A stretch of DNA of 64,000 nt from Parapristionchus giblindavisi. Lineage: Eukaryota; Nematoda; Chromadorea; Rhabditida; Diplogasteridae. The notes beneath the pieces were generated by a model. It did not search any database, was not told the origin of the DNA, and saw only the letters and a list, made by a program, of their open reading frames with translations. Positions 10,161 through 25,000 of the stretch are shown in pieces. The stretch spans positions 124,001 to 188,000 of the forward strand of contig CALSFV010000662.1 of the NCBI GenBank assembly GCA_943737045.1. The letters are read 5' to 3'. The translations under genes were made by a program, and so were the position numbers. The number at the start of each line of letters is the position of its first letter. Position 1 is the first letter of the stretch.

Positions 10161-13009
10161 ATGTCTTCCTCAACTCAATGCACATCTCATCTATCAGATC
10201 TTCTTGCATTCTGCTACATTGACGATCTTCTTTCACTATCTAATCCCCCTCGTGCTCTCACTTTTCTTTTCCAGGTTATATTTTATATATCTCCCAATCT
10301 CTATCATATCTATTCTTCTTCAGCGTCTTCTGGTAGTAGCATCTCGTGGTGGAGTAAGTGCTGCTGATCATACTGTATCATCTCTACTATCGATACTTGG
10401 TTATATATCCCTTCCATCCCCTCCAAGATCTACTATCGAAGAGAGTACTGCTGCTGCTCTTATTCTACTTGTATGTACTCTATCCATTCATTCATTCCAT
10501 TCCATTCATTGTATTAAGATCTCTCGTCGTACAGAGACAGATCCGTGTCTAGTAAAAGGAGGAGAGAAGTTAGCAGCTGCACTTGAGAGTGCAACTAGTT
10601 CAATTACTCCATCTATCAGTCTATCCCATCTACTTGAATCTATTACTTCCAAGGTTATTCATTCATACACAGAGAATCTGGAGCAAGCTCGCCGCAAATG
10701 TCGGACGAGTTTGCAGCAAGCATTTGTCGACCTTACGGGGAATGTTTTTGCAAACGCACCCAACCCTTGAGGCAAACTTGCCCGACACTTGCGTGAGTGG
10801 CGGGCAACTTGCTCAATCCTCGCTCAATCCTTGCACATTTTACGCGTTAATTGCTTCATCATTGCTGTATACTTGCGCATTTATTATTTACTTCTTGCAC
10901 TGTTCTTGCTCGATATTCGCTCGCTACTTGCTCTTCCCTTTTTTCTCTTTCATAAAAAATTCAAGTTTCCCCGCTTCTCCTAACCATGTTCGATCACCAA
11001 TATCTTTATTTTTCATTACAAAGTAAATATTGGCGATGGAACATGATTAGGAGAAGCGAGGAAACGTTCTCACAGAAGATGCACTGTAACAAATCTTTAT
11101 CTTCTTTAGCAAAACAAATCATGAGCGGCACTTAGCATTAAAAGTCATTGCTCGTAGACAATTTATGTGTTGGAGAACGAACGATATTCATTATCATCGA
11201 TATTCCCGATATGAATAGAACTCGAAAGAAAACTTAGAGACAACGAGATATATCGTAATTAAGTCATTTCCTAAATCTCCTGAAAAAATATGTTTAATAT
11301 TAGAAACAATAGTACAAACAAACGAGTGATGACTTCCGCTTTCCCATTTCAGACGATAATCATATCATAAGATTGCAACAGAGCGAACAGTGATGAATAA
11401 AACGCACTGAAGCACACGTGCGAGCATATCCGCAGCGCTAGCGCAACGCATAATAGGATAAAGAGCGAGCAACAAGCGGGCAAGTTGCCCAAAGCTTGTC
11501 GAAAACGAGCAAGGATGAAGCAAATAACCGGCAATTAACCCTAAACTGAACAGCAAAGCAATAACGAAGCAAGTTGCCCATAAATTGCTGTGAAACTGTT
11601 GTCGGGTAGGCGACAACGAAGCAATTTATTCGCAATTTGCGCGACTGTTACATGTTTGCGGCGAGCTTGCTCCAGATTCTCTGTGTATATAAGTATATTG
11701 TATCAATATATGTGATTCCAGATATTGGAGTCATCACCGGAAGTAGGTAGTGTAGGATCAGAAAGTATGGATCATCCATCATCTAGACGATCAAGTGTTA
11801 GTGTCACTATGGCTAGTGCTCTAGCTACTGCTGGTCCTATTTGTACTCAATCACAAGAGGTTATCCATCCATTAATTCATTCGGTCAATCAATGTATTGT
11901 ATTGTAGTCATTGCGTGCAGTATTCTCTCAAGGAGTTCGTGCATCGAATATCAGTCCATCTGCAGTATCAGCTGCTATTGTGACCATGTTGAATACACGA
12001 CCTACTCCTGTACTTGCTTCATTTGATCGACCAGGTATCAATATTTATTCATATTATCATATGGTCTCACACCGATTCAAGTAATACATATTCCCGTATG
12101 TATCAAGCACCGCTATACTTACCGCTGATTATATACGTTCGATTATATATTTTATTCATATATTGTTTCGCCCCCCCCCCATCGAAATATTTAAGATTCG
12201 TTATATTTTGTGAACAACTAAATGTTGTATTTGCAGGAGCTGATGTGAATCGTGTATGGGATGGGAAAGTATTTGCAAAAGTAGTGATTGATTTGAATCC
12301 ATCATTGAATTGGAGTGAAGTATTTCTTCATCTTGATACTCCTCAATTCATTGTCAAAGATAGAGCTGGTCTCGTTCTTCTTACTAATATATTCAGTACT
12401 GCATTCTGTGGAAAGGTGAACATTCTATGATCACATTATGGTCTTTGATCTTTGATCTTTACAGTCATGGCCAATGTCTCTTCTGTATCGTGAATGGAAG
12501 ATCAATAAAGTAGGCCAAGTGAGTTGGTTACAACAAATAGTAGAGAATGGAGATGTATGTTGTCTAATGGATCATTCTCATCGACTTGTTAATACACAAA
12601 CATTGAAAGTTCAATACGAAGAACCTAATAAGGAAGTATCTAATTGGTTAGTTAATTGATTAATCTAATGCTGACATTATTATTATTATTATTATTTATA
12701 TTCTCTTTTTAATAATTTTGATATTTCATATATTTTCTTGCACTCGAACACTTTGTACTTGTTGAAACACCCTTGTGGTGTACGATAAATAAATAAATAA
12801 AATTATCTATTATAGGAAATGTCTCGATCTGACTGATATTCTATTGAAACTATCTGATGCATTAGGCCCAAATGAGAATAGTCGAGTATGTTATATTTTA
12901 AAGATTAATTATTACGTTTTAACCTTTTTAACAGGTAACGAAAGTGTTCCATACTGGTCTTGCTGTATGTCCGGATATCGTCCTCCTCGCTTTCCTTCAA
13001 CTTCCGGTA

Positions 13010-13040
<31 letters not shown>

Positions 13041-16000
13041 GAGATATTGAATGAATGGTATTGTAGGTTCCATTGAGTGAGAGTCGTATCAATTTGATGA
13101 ATGTATTCATTCCTCATCTTATATCTACTCATTATAATGTTGTTCCTGTACTCAATACTATGTGGAATAGTACTCATCTACCAAAGAATATTCTTCATTC
13201 TATCATTGTACAGGTATATTTATATTTGTAATCATATATTTAATATGTAGTTGTATGATTGATTTGTAGTCCTTATGGAACTACTATGGAAAGAATCCGG
13301 ATGATCAAGCAAAGTTGACGAAGATTCTTGATATTGCTCATGAGATGAAACCATCTGGATTAACTGAACTATTTGAATTAACTCATTTCAATTTCACTAT
13401 TGATCTGGCATGTTTGGCATCGAAGAGAGATTATCTAAAATTGGAGAAATGGTTAGAAGATAAGGAATTGGTTCATGGGGTATGTTACTATTAATATTGA
13501 CGAGTCGATTATGTAATTTTGTTATATTCAGGAGACATTCGTAATGGCTGTAATGCATCATATCAGACGTAGATTACCTACAAGTACTGGAGGAACTGCA
13601 TATATGAATCCTGAGGTATTGTAACCCTTTCAATACTATTGATGATTAGTTCATTTGATTAAGATGTTCTCAACATTGAATACATTCGTAATGAAACATT
13701 GTGGAATGAGTTCAGCTACACGATTGGAGTACAACAGTCTACTCAATCATATCAATCGATTACAGGTAACTACAGTATTCTATTTATATCGTCTTATGGT
13801 ATAAATATCTGCCTTACTATTACAGTATGGTATGGTGGATGGTCTTTGATCTCTTTTGGCATGCGATAGACGTATTCCTCACAGTGATTCCTCTCTCATT
13901 GTCTCATTGAGACATGTTCATTCTCACTCTCAATCAGTCTATATCTCTATCTCTCTCTATATATCTATTCTCTATCTATTCTATCTCTATCTCTATATCT
14001 CTAGTCCGTCTCTTACAGTGGACTCTCCTTCGTTCGTTTCAACTGCCGCTCAATGAGAGAGGAAAGCGCTACGATGAATACGTCTTCCTTCTTCTACTTC
14101 TTTATCTTCCTTCATCCATTCATACCCCATACATTGTTGACCCATCCCATTATTCACCACTTACAAACTATAATGTTAGATTCATTAGGTAACATTATTA
14201 TACAAATAACGGGTAATTTTGTACTACGAGTGTCATAAACCCCATTTGCTTTTGTCATACTTATACCTCTCATATCCAAGATTGTTCTCACACATCCCTA
14301 ACATATTCGGGTTAACTTTCATTTCATTGCTAATACCAATAAACAATGAGGGTTTGACTACTATAGTATGTGTATTACTGTAATGTACAGTATTGGTTGC
14401 TTAACCACCTGAGTATTTGAGTGGTATTCCATTGATTATGAGAATATGATATATCTATTGATCTATGGATGTATTAATATATGTTTCAGATGCGGAATGA
14501 ACCTAATCGAACAGGGACAGGAAGTGGAGGACCATCTGGTCAAGGAGGACGATTACCTATGTCATTTATAAGAGGAGGTAGTGCTACATCAATGCAAGCT
14601 CCACCCCCTTCAGTAACACAAGGACTTCCACCATCAAGAGGATTCCATTTACCTGATAATGGAAATGGATCTGCTAATGGATTAAATGCATTTGGTGCTT
14701 CTAATCTATCCATGTCTCCTACTAATCAAATGATGGGTCGTGGACAGGTACTATATTCATTCTATTCCTTTTATTCTTATTGATTGATATGATTATAGCA
14801 ACAGATGATGGGAGGAGTTGGAGGTTCACGTAATGGTAATGGTGGAGGAGGAGGAGGATGGACACCTGGTCCTATGAGTGGAGGAGGAGCTCCTGGTGGT
14901 TCTATTGCTCCTATGAGAAATACACCTGGTATCATATGAGAGATTGTCTGAGGGAATTAACTTTCTGACCGGGGGAGGTAACATAATAATTATAGCGAAA
15001 AATATATTTTTCTGTTTGATGTAGAATAAAATAGTGCACTACCAGGCGACCTCAGCCACGCATATGAGAAAGTTTGAATTTGTCTCTGGAGGTTACTGTA
15101 GGCGAAAATGTTCGGTAGGTCAAAAAATGATTTCGGCTCACAAGCATCCGATCGACGGGAGTGGTACCAATCGATTCCTCATGCGAATACAAACAACTTT
15201 TACTTAAATCACTTAAGAATCGAGTTATTGTGAAAATAAACTTTTGAGCGTTAATTACTATACGACGGTTCTCTAGAACACGACCATTCATCTATCCCTT
15301 GGTGGTAAAAGGGCTGCCTAGTTAGCGTAACGTCGCGGGTTCGAAACCTATTGTCGAACTTTCCTATTTTCAAAATGTCGCGCCGTTGCCTGTACATCAA
15401 GCCTGATTCATTCATCATTCTAGCGATCACTACGCTGAATTAGCATGCAGAATAACTTTTGCTACCTTTCTGTCTTCACAGTTTGTTCACGAAAATATTC
15501 GAGGGACTCCACGTTTAAAAACAAAATACATTGATTGAGCATGAATAAAGTATGACAATACACCAAAAGATTATCGTGATAGTGTATGGTAGTGATAGCG
15601 CATGATAGTGCGCTATTTTAATAAACATAAATCAGAAAAAAAAATGTTTCGCTATGTCCGGTCAGACACGGTCTCGTAAAAAAAAACTCACTTCACGATA
15701 ATCTTTTGGTGCATTGGAGCCGAAATAATTTTTTGACCTACCGAACATTTTCGCGTACAGTAACCTTCAGAGACAAATTCAAACTTTCTCATATGTGTGG
15801 CTGAGGTCGCCTGGTAGTGCACTATTTTATTCCACATCAAACAGAAAAATTTATTTTTCGCTGTGTCACCTCATATGTGAGTTCCCTCAGACAGGCTCTC
15901 ATATATTATATTGATTGATTGATTGATTGGATGATTGGATGATCTAGGTGCAACAACTCCTTCATCTGCTCTCAACTTTGGATCACAGAATCCAACAACT

Positions 16001-19000
16001 CAAGCAATGAATGATCTAGGATCTCGAGGAAGTAGTAGTATGGATGATCTATCTACTACAAACTTCTCTGATGCTATTCAACAAGAAGCTAATTCATATT
16101 TTGAGAAGGTATACTTTCTCATTCTTATTTACTAGAATTCTTATCGTATTTTTCCCCAGATATACAATCATACAAATACGATGTCTGTACATGATTTGTT
16201 GGTGAAGTTGAAAGCATTCAAAGTGAGCCCGAATCCTCGAGATCGACAGGTTACATTTATTATTATTTGTTTGTTTGATTTATATTTAGTTAACTTATAA
16301 TCTTAGAGTCCCTAGACTTACCCCTAGTCCTGATTGGGCCTCAGTTTTTTGAAATTTTTGTATTTACGTAGTAATTCCAAAATACTGTGTTTGAAGCTCC
16401 ATTAATTTCTTCCCAAAATTTTCCTGGGGTTCCAGTTATTAGGAAAATCTTGTCCGGCCATCTGACACTCAAACAGAAAATTTACTTTAATAAGTGATTG
16501 ATTGCCTAGTTTCTGAAATATATAATTGAATAACTTACTTTACATAAATGTTTCAATTTCTTATGCATCATTATCATCATTGAAGGTTTTGCATTGCGTA
16601 GTGAAGAATTTATTTGAAGAATATCGATTCTTCAAAGAATATCCAGAAAGAGAATTGAAAATTACAGCTGAAGTGTATGGAGGAATAATCAGAGAGAATA
16701 TTATTTCGTAAGTCTTTATTAATTTGCTATTTCATTTCATATTTATACGTGAAGTAGAGTAATATCTATATAATCATGAATATAGTTATAGTAATCTACA
16801 TTTTGCGACAGCTGTGCGGAAGATGGTGGAGAGTTTACAAGCTGAGGTAATCATTTAATGTTTATTATTTTGGATATGATTCAACTCATCAAAGAGATGA
16901 ATGATATATTTGATTTTAGCCTGGAAGTATGTTGTGGCTCTTTGGATTGGTTGCTTTGCATTCGTGTAGATTGAAGTTGTGCAACTACCCCAAGGTATTT
17001 TAGAGAATTTGAAGATTTTTCTCATATATCGTTTTAATCAGCTGTTAAAATAGAATATTTTGATGCCGAATGAATGATTTTCCTTTCATAGTTGATGAAT
17101 GCTGTAGTTCTCTCATCCTATTAATTACTCTCATTCACACTCCAAATATTATTTCAACTCGTCTCTTGAAATTTAATAAGAATAATATTATATTATAGGT
17201 GTGTGTGATGATTTCTACTCATGAGAACTTCAATAAATTCCCTGAGGCATTGAAGTCATATGTGAATGCTGGTATTCATGGTCAATTACCAACAAATCTT
17301 GGTCGTGAATCACCATCATGGATACCACAAAGTAGTAGTGCAAGTACAAGTACTCAATCAATACAATCATCTAATATCAATGCTAATGCTGCACGAACAA
17401 ATACTTTATCCAATCTCAATACTACTCCCGCTGCTATTGCACCCAGAACGGTTTGTTATATTTATTCTTCATTTCATTCTTCTCATTTTTGTACGGCTAA
17501 TATAATCAGTAATGATATTATCTCAGTGATTGATTGATTGATTTTCAGTTCCAAGCAGCATCATCAGGATTGACATACAATGCAACGAATGTAGATGCTC
17601 TTGTTCAACAATCAGAAGCTAGTGGAAGTGTGATAGCTCCACCAAGAGAAGATATTGTTGAAGAGGTATGTTATTCTCTCATTCTTAATAACTACTATAG
17701 AGAAAGAAAGAATGGGAGTCACTTAAAATGAGCTGTGTTTTTTTTTAAGAAAAAAACTATAGTAAATCTAAAACGATATGAAATATTTGTTTATATCTTT
17801 TTTAAATGAATATGATTCATTGATTCTTTGATTTCAGATAGCTTTTATGTTCAATAATCTGGCAGCATCTAATATGACATCGAAGAGAGATGAGATTCGT
17901 CGTATGATTCAATCTGAAGGCGAACCATTCCTCAAATGGATTGCTCAATATATTGTCATGAAAAGAGTATCGATTGAACAGAACTTCCAGGTACATACCT
18001 GTTTCACGGTATATCCACATCATAGATCGAAAAGTATGTTACAAAGTACCAAGCCTGACCGCATTTTGAGCCAAAATTTCCCAAAAAATCGAAAAACCAG
18101 ACTGCATTTTGAGCCAAAATTTCTCAAAAATCGAAAAAGTTGACCGTATTTTGAGCCAAATTTGAAAAAAATCTAAAAACCTGACCGCATTTTGGAAACC
18201 GATAACCTAGCTATTCGACCTATGATCCACATAATGATCTACTAACTCGACAAGGGACATTATTAACTTCAATTTAGCCCATATTTTTTGAGAGTGAGAC
18301 TAGCATAAGTGTAAAAGCAAACATCCTAAATTTACCTTCAAAACGTAAAACTTTGATTCATGTTAACTAAACACAGTTGTTAGTTTTTTTTTTGTTAGAT
18401 AGTGGCGCATTTTAGCATCAGTGGGTTTGCGTACCTATGAAGACAAATTTAAATATTTCGCTGTGAACGCTGTTTTGTAAAAGTTGTACCGTTATATTTT
18501 CTGGAATTTCTTCGATTTCTGGTCACCCAACTTTTCGATCGAATGGAGGGGTCGCCCCCCCCTCCCATTCGACTTAGATGCGATACAATTTAATATTGGT
18601 ATTATGAACAGTAGTATCTCTTTTTATGTTTGTTGATTTGCAGCCTCTATACAATACATTCGTTGGTGCAATCGACAATCCTCTTCTTGATCGATTTGTG
18701 AAGGAAGAGACTTACAGAAATATCAAGGTATGTGGTTTGATTCGTATCAAGGGTAAACGTATATGACAAATGGGATATGAATGCATTCTACATCGGGGTA
18801 CACATGGTAGTTTTATCCTGTTGGTACTTATAGAATAGTTGTCTACGCATTGTGTGCAAAAGAAAATTAATCACTGTAAAATTAACCTTTTTTTTCCAAT
18901 TTTCCTTTTTCCCCATGTGTGCTGCTAACTAGGGAATGGTTTTTGTGATGGTTGAAATTACAGTTAGTGACCTACAAAGCGATAAGCGGCATGGTCGACT

Positions 19001-22000
19001 TAGTAAGAATCAACTTTCAAAAGATGCAATTTATCGATTTTTAAACGAAACCCGTCGCATATCCGCCGCACGAAAGACAGTTAAAAAGTTGCATTTTTTG
19101 TGTTTTTTTTTTCACTTTTTGAACACGACTTTGATTCTCCCGACAGCATTTTATGTCTGTATGGTAGTTCCTGCAAAAAATTGCTGTTTCAATGGAAATC
19201 AAGTCCAATAAATCTTTTTTGGTTGTCTTTCGTGCGGCGGATATGCGACAGGTTTCGTTTAAAAAATCGATAAATTGCAACTTTTGAAAGTTGATTCTTA
19301 CTAAGTCGACCATGCTGATTATCGCTATGTAGGTCACTAACCGTAATTTCAACCATCACAAAAACCATTCCCTAGTAAGTAATATTTGATGATTATAGAT
19401 TCTTCTTCGATCTGATAAGAGACATGCTGCATCTAACTATAATGAGAGACAACTGTTGAAGAATCTTGGAATGTGGTTGGGATCCATTACAATTGCTAAG
19501 AATAGACCAATTATTGTACAGGTAACGCACTTTACTTTGATACACAATTGTTGCATGCACGTATTGATTTTCTTTATAGGATTTGGATTTGAAGTCACTT
19601 CTATTGGAGGCATATTATAAAGGACAACAAGAACTACTCTATGTCATACCATTCATAGCTAAGATTCTTCTATCATGTTCAAAGACTGCTCTATTCTCTC
19701 CATCTTGTGCATGGATTAGATCATTACTTAAACTTCTTGCTGAACTTCACAATGAATCTGATCTCAAGATTAATCTCAAGTTCGAAATAGAGGTATTCTA
19801 TTTATACTCTACTATGCTTTTCGTAACTAAACAATATCGTTCAATTTTTTGATTTTGATTTTCTATTATTGTTACATTTCTTCTCATTATATCTGTTAGT
19901 ATTGACTTGTTGTAGGTTCTGTGTAAAGAGTTGCAAGTGGATCTAGCTTCTCTACCAGTAGAAGGAGTTCTCAAGGATACTGATAAACTAGTCAAGTAAG
20001 TCATACTTTTCAATATGACATTGATTAAATCAATAATGATTGTAGGGTTCCTCAACAATTATCTGATCTGAAACAGTTGACTCAGCCAGCTGTTGGTGCA
20101 GGATCAAGTCCAATACCACCACAGATGAGATCAGAAGCTAATGGAACACCTCCTGCACCTGGAAATGATGCTAATAGGTACAATGAATCCTAAATAATAT
20201 TTTAATTTGTATTTGTACTCATATCTATCCGTTTCAGAGGTACACCTGTGAATGAAGGAGAATCATCAACAACAATAGCAATACCTGATGCAGCCCCTGC
20301 CCAAGCTGCATATCATTATGCTGATATCAATGTTGTATCATATGAAGGAATTGTACCTCATCTCAAGATTAGTGCTGCTCTTCCACTATTCCAAGTTCAT
20401 CCACAAATGAAACAAATGGTTAGAGTTGCTGTCACTCATGCCATCAAAGAACTCATTGGTTAGTTTACTTGTATCAGTCTCTTTCATAAGTTCATTAACA
20501 CTTTGAATTTTGCTTTTTTTGCCAAATACTTGTATCCTTCTAGTTGCCCAGCGCAGTCTTTCTTTCTTTTTAAATTAAGCTCAATGGATTCTAGAACTGT
20601 GTAGTAAATTGGGGATATCGTGGCTAACCATATTCAGTATATTACTGGTCTTTAATTAGTTATTGTTGTGGTATGAAGAATGAAAGTGTTAATGAACTTA
20701 TGAAATAGTGTAATAGATAGAGTAGTATAAGATATGAATATTTTTATAGGTCCAGTGACTGAACGAGCTCTCAAAGTAGCATTGACTGTAACAGAGAATG
20801 TAGTGAAGAAAGACTTTGCTCTTGATCCAGATGAGAATGAAATGAGAAAGGGTGCACATCTTATGATGAGAGCTATGACTGCTGGTATGGCTGCTATTAC
20901 ATGCAGGTATATTCAGATATTGATTGATTGATTAGATGATATGGATTACTGTATTACAGAGATCCTCTATCTGCTAGTATGGTTGGATATCTCACTCAAG
21001 CATTTGCCAATTCTCATCGTGGATCACAGAGTGCTGAATTGACAAAGATGATTGAGGATGCTGCTCTTATAATTACACAAGAGAATGTTGAATTGACTAC
21101 TAACTTCATTGTGAAGACTGCTTGTGAGAAGGTATGATATAGAATAGATAGATGATATGGATAGATCCAATATATTGATATAGGCTTCAACTGAATTGGA
21201 TAAGAGATTGGAAAGTGAAGTAGAAGCAAGAAGACAAGCAAAGAGAGATAATGAACCATTTGGAAAGCCTGAAGATATCACAGCTCAAGAAGTTCTACCT
21301 GAGAGATTGAAGATGAAACAAGGACCAATTAGTGCACAACAAATGACTGTATATGAGGAATTCGCAACGTTAGTCTATATATTGAATCATTTGATTATGA
21401 TTTGTTATGATTGCAGTAAGATCTGTGGATTCAAACCATCTCAAGAAGATGGAACAACTATTGATGCATTGAAGACTCCATTGGAAAGAGTTAGTGAGAG
21501 TGAATTGGATAAGATGGTCAATACACTCAATCATGTCATTCGTGATCTTGATTCTCATCTCAATGCTATCAAGACCAATCCTGAACTATCGAAGAATGCT
21601 GTATGTTACATACTTCTATTAATATCTACTATAACTATTTCATATAATTGTGTTACAGGCCTGGACAGCTTGTACAGAGATTCGAAATGCTTGTTATCAT
21701 CTAGCCCAGAATGCACGTGATTCAAATATATTCCAACGATTGATATCTCATTCATTAGAACAATTACTCTATTCATATACTAATACTTATGGTGAGTAGT
21801 TCATTTGTTTATTCTATTGGATTGTGTATACATTGATTATAGTATCTGGAGGTTCTGCACTTGATCTCGAATGGTCTCGACGTCTTCGTGAACTATTCAT
21901 TGCTGTCTGTCAGATTATTCTCACTCAAATGACATTGGCTGAATTATCAAGAAGGTATGGTATACTCATATCTATATTGATTGATTGATTGATTGATTCA

Positions 22001-25000
22001 GGATAACACATATCATAATCTCCTCACGTATTGAGCATAGATTCAATGTATATGCAATTGAAGTATTAGTGAGACAACGATTACTTCAAGGAGCTGCATA
22101 TGATGCCCATCTTGCACTTATTGTTGATGGGTATGTTATGTTCAATATATTAATCATTTACCTGTTATACAGTATTTTTTATATACTATGTATATACTCG
22201 TTACAATCATTCATTCATTCTTATTTCAGAGGTTCATTGGAGGCAGCTATATTTGCAACGAAGTTATGTAAATTGATTGGAGGAGTAGATGGAATGAAAC
22301 ATCCATATGTCAAGGAGACTTTCCCTAAGACTATCGAAGCTATATCTAAGGCTGTAAGTTTATATACATTAGCATATTGTATTAATGTATGAATTGATAT
22401 ACCGTCAAAACGAAAAAAAGTGAAACATTTTTTTTCAAAAATTTTGACAAAAGTTCACAAGATTTTGAAAATTTTGAATCATGATACCTAAATGGGGTTG
22501 CTAGTTTTTTATTAGATAATAGGGTATTTGAGCATCTCTGAGCTTGCCTAATTTACCTGTGAAGAATAATTTTGAAATAAATCACTGCGAACGCTGTTTT
22601 GTGAAACTAGTATACGTAGGATTTTCTACGGTATACCACTTTTGCAGCCTGATCTTTACCAAGATCCAAACAGTGCAAATTCGCTATAAGAAGTCAGATA
22701 ATGCTATATATAACCATTATTAGACGAAAAAAGCTCGATGGCAGCAGTTTTACAGTAAGATTCTACATTATGCTACAGTATACCAATTCTACTGTGGAGC
22801 GTTCCCGATTAATTTTTTCACTTTTGTCGTGCACTGTATTGGGCAAACACATCCACAATGAAAACCCTTAGATAATACATCATCAAGATCGTGAAAAATG
22901 CTCAAACAGGGAATCTTGTGAACTTTTGTCAAAATTTTTCAAAATTTTTGAAAAAAAATGATTCACTTTTTTCGTTTTGACGGTAAGTAGTATGATTGTA
23001 GATGAGTATGTTGGGAGCATCACAACCAATGGAACAACAAATTCAACCAATGGCTCCTCCCCCTCCTACTACTCATACTGTGTCAACTCCTTCAGTTGCT
23101 GCTCCATCTGTATCTGAGAATACTATATCTATTCCATCTACAGCTAGAGAAGAAGATTCACCTGAGATGTGTGCCAAGGTATACTGTAGTATCTATCTCT
23201 ATCTATTTATCTAATTGATAAATTAAAGGTTGAGACTATTCTTCGTGATTGGATAGCTCTATGTTATACTCCAATGGCACAGAAGGAACCACAACAAGCA
23301 CTTGCTACTATGATTCATCTAGTATGTTTACATCCATATACAATAGTTAATGAATTGAATCTCTTTATTAAATATAAAATAAATAGTATTGATGATTATT
23401 GATTATTTGAGATGCATGAGCAAGGAGTACTAGCGACGGATGATATGATAACTCGATTCTTCCGTTTATGTACTGAATTGTGTATAGATGTAGGATATCG
23501 TCTATTGAAGAATGAACCAATGGCAACGAATACAGTAGTGAGACAGAGATGTTATTATACACTTGATGCATTTGTGAAGCTTACTTGGTATGAATATTGA
23601 TTGAATGATTGATATGGAGATATAATGAATGTATTCAGTCTAATGGTCAAACATTCTGATGGAAGTCAACATCAAACAAAGATCAATCTATTGAAAAAAG
23701 TATTGAATATAGTAACTTCAGTACTTCATAATGATCATGAGGTGAAGGTACTTGAAATATATTTAGTTATATTCATTGCTTATCTCTAATTATATTATAT
23801 TCAGACTAAATTATCACGTGGTGAATTCCAAGCAATGCCATATCATCGAATGATCATTATTATGTTCAATGAATTGACTGCTCCTGATCCTAATCTTGAA
23901 CCTATTGCATGGTCAATCCTTGAAGCATTCGGACAAGCTTTCTTCATTCTTCAACCTAGAAGGTATGTATACATTGAGAGTTGATCAATTCGTTATAATG
24001 TCTTATTATTTATAGATGTCCTGGTTTTGCTTATGCATGGTTGGACATAATAGGACATAGGAATGTGATAGCTAGACTACTTGGAGATAGTGTTGAACCA
24101 ATGAGAACAGCTGCTATGTATACACAATTATTGATTTGTCATCTAAAGTTCCTTGCTCCTTTCTTGAGAAGTCTTGAGATGCCTAAAAGTGTTTCTACTC
24201 TATACAAGGTTTGATTAGTCATACTTGTATTGATATGATATGATTCATAGTATTCATATATGATAGTATTGATATTCAGGGTACACTTCGTGTTCTTCTA
24301 GTCATTCTTCATGATTTCCCTGAACTTCTCTGTGAGTATCACTATGTAATCTGTGATACCATCCCTCCTAATTGTGTTCAACTTCGTAATCTCGTTCTAT
24401 CTGCCTATCCAAGGAATATGAGATTGCCAGATCCATTCGCACTCAGCTTCAAACAGGTAATTATTATACTATACATGTTATACAATGTATGATATGGATG
24501 GAATGTATTTTATTATTGGATTATTGTAGGTGGATGCTATACCAGAGATGGCAAGTGAACCGAAGATGTGTCTAAATGTGAATGCTATAATGACTCCTGA
24601 ATTGAGACAACAATTAGATCATTATCTCCATACAAGAAGTAGTGTTGACTTCCTTCAGAGATTACCTTCATTCCTTACGGTATGAATACTATTGATTGGA
24701 TTCTTTATATATGACATTATTGATTGATTGTATTTAGATATCTGCTGTACCTGGTAACAAGTACAATGTAACTGTAGTGAATGCAGTTGTAATCTATGTT
24801 GGAATGAGAGCAATAGAGAATGTAGAGAAGAAAGGATTGAGAGTATCACTTGGTACTATAGCTCATTCATCATATATGGATATATTCCAGAATCTAGCTG
24901 TACAATTGTGTACTGAAGGTATGATTACTAGTTATGAATAGTATGTTATAGTTATCATTATCAGGTCGTTATCTTGTATTCAATGCAATTGCTAATCAAC

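Noticed and set aside
10096..11026. A 224-codon plus-strand ORF and a 147-codon ORF near the CNOT1 start
   Set aside because: They are out of frame with CNOT1 exons and run through introns and the MITE; sequence is low-complexity Ser/Leu/Ile.
13826..13900. Possible CNOT1 exon after TTACAG at about 13825
   Set aside because: In the required phase it hits a stop after seven codons, and no donor keeps the frame.
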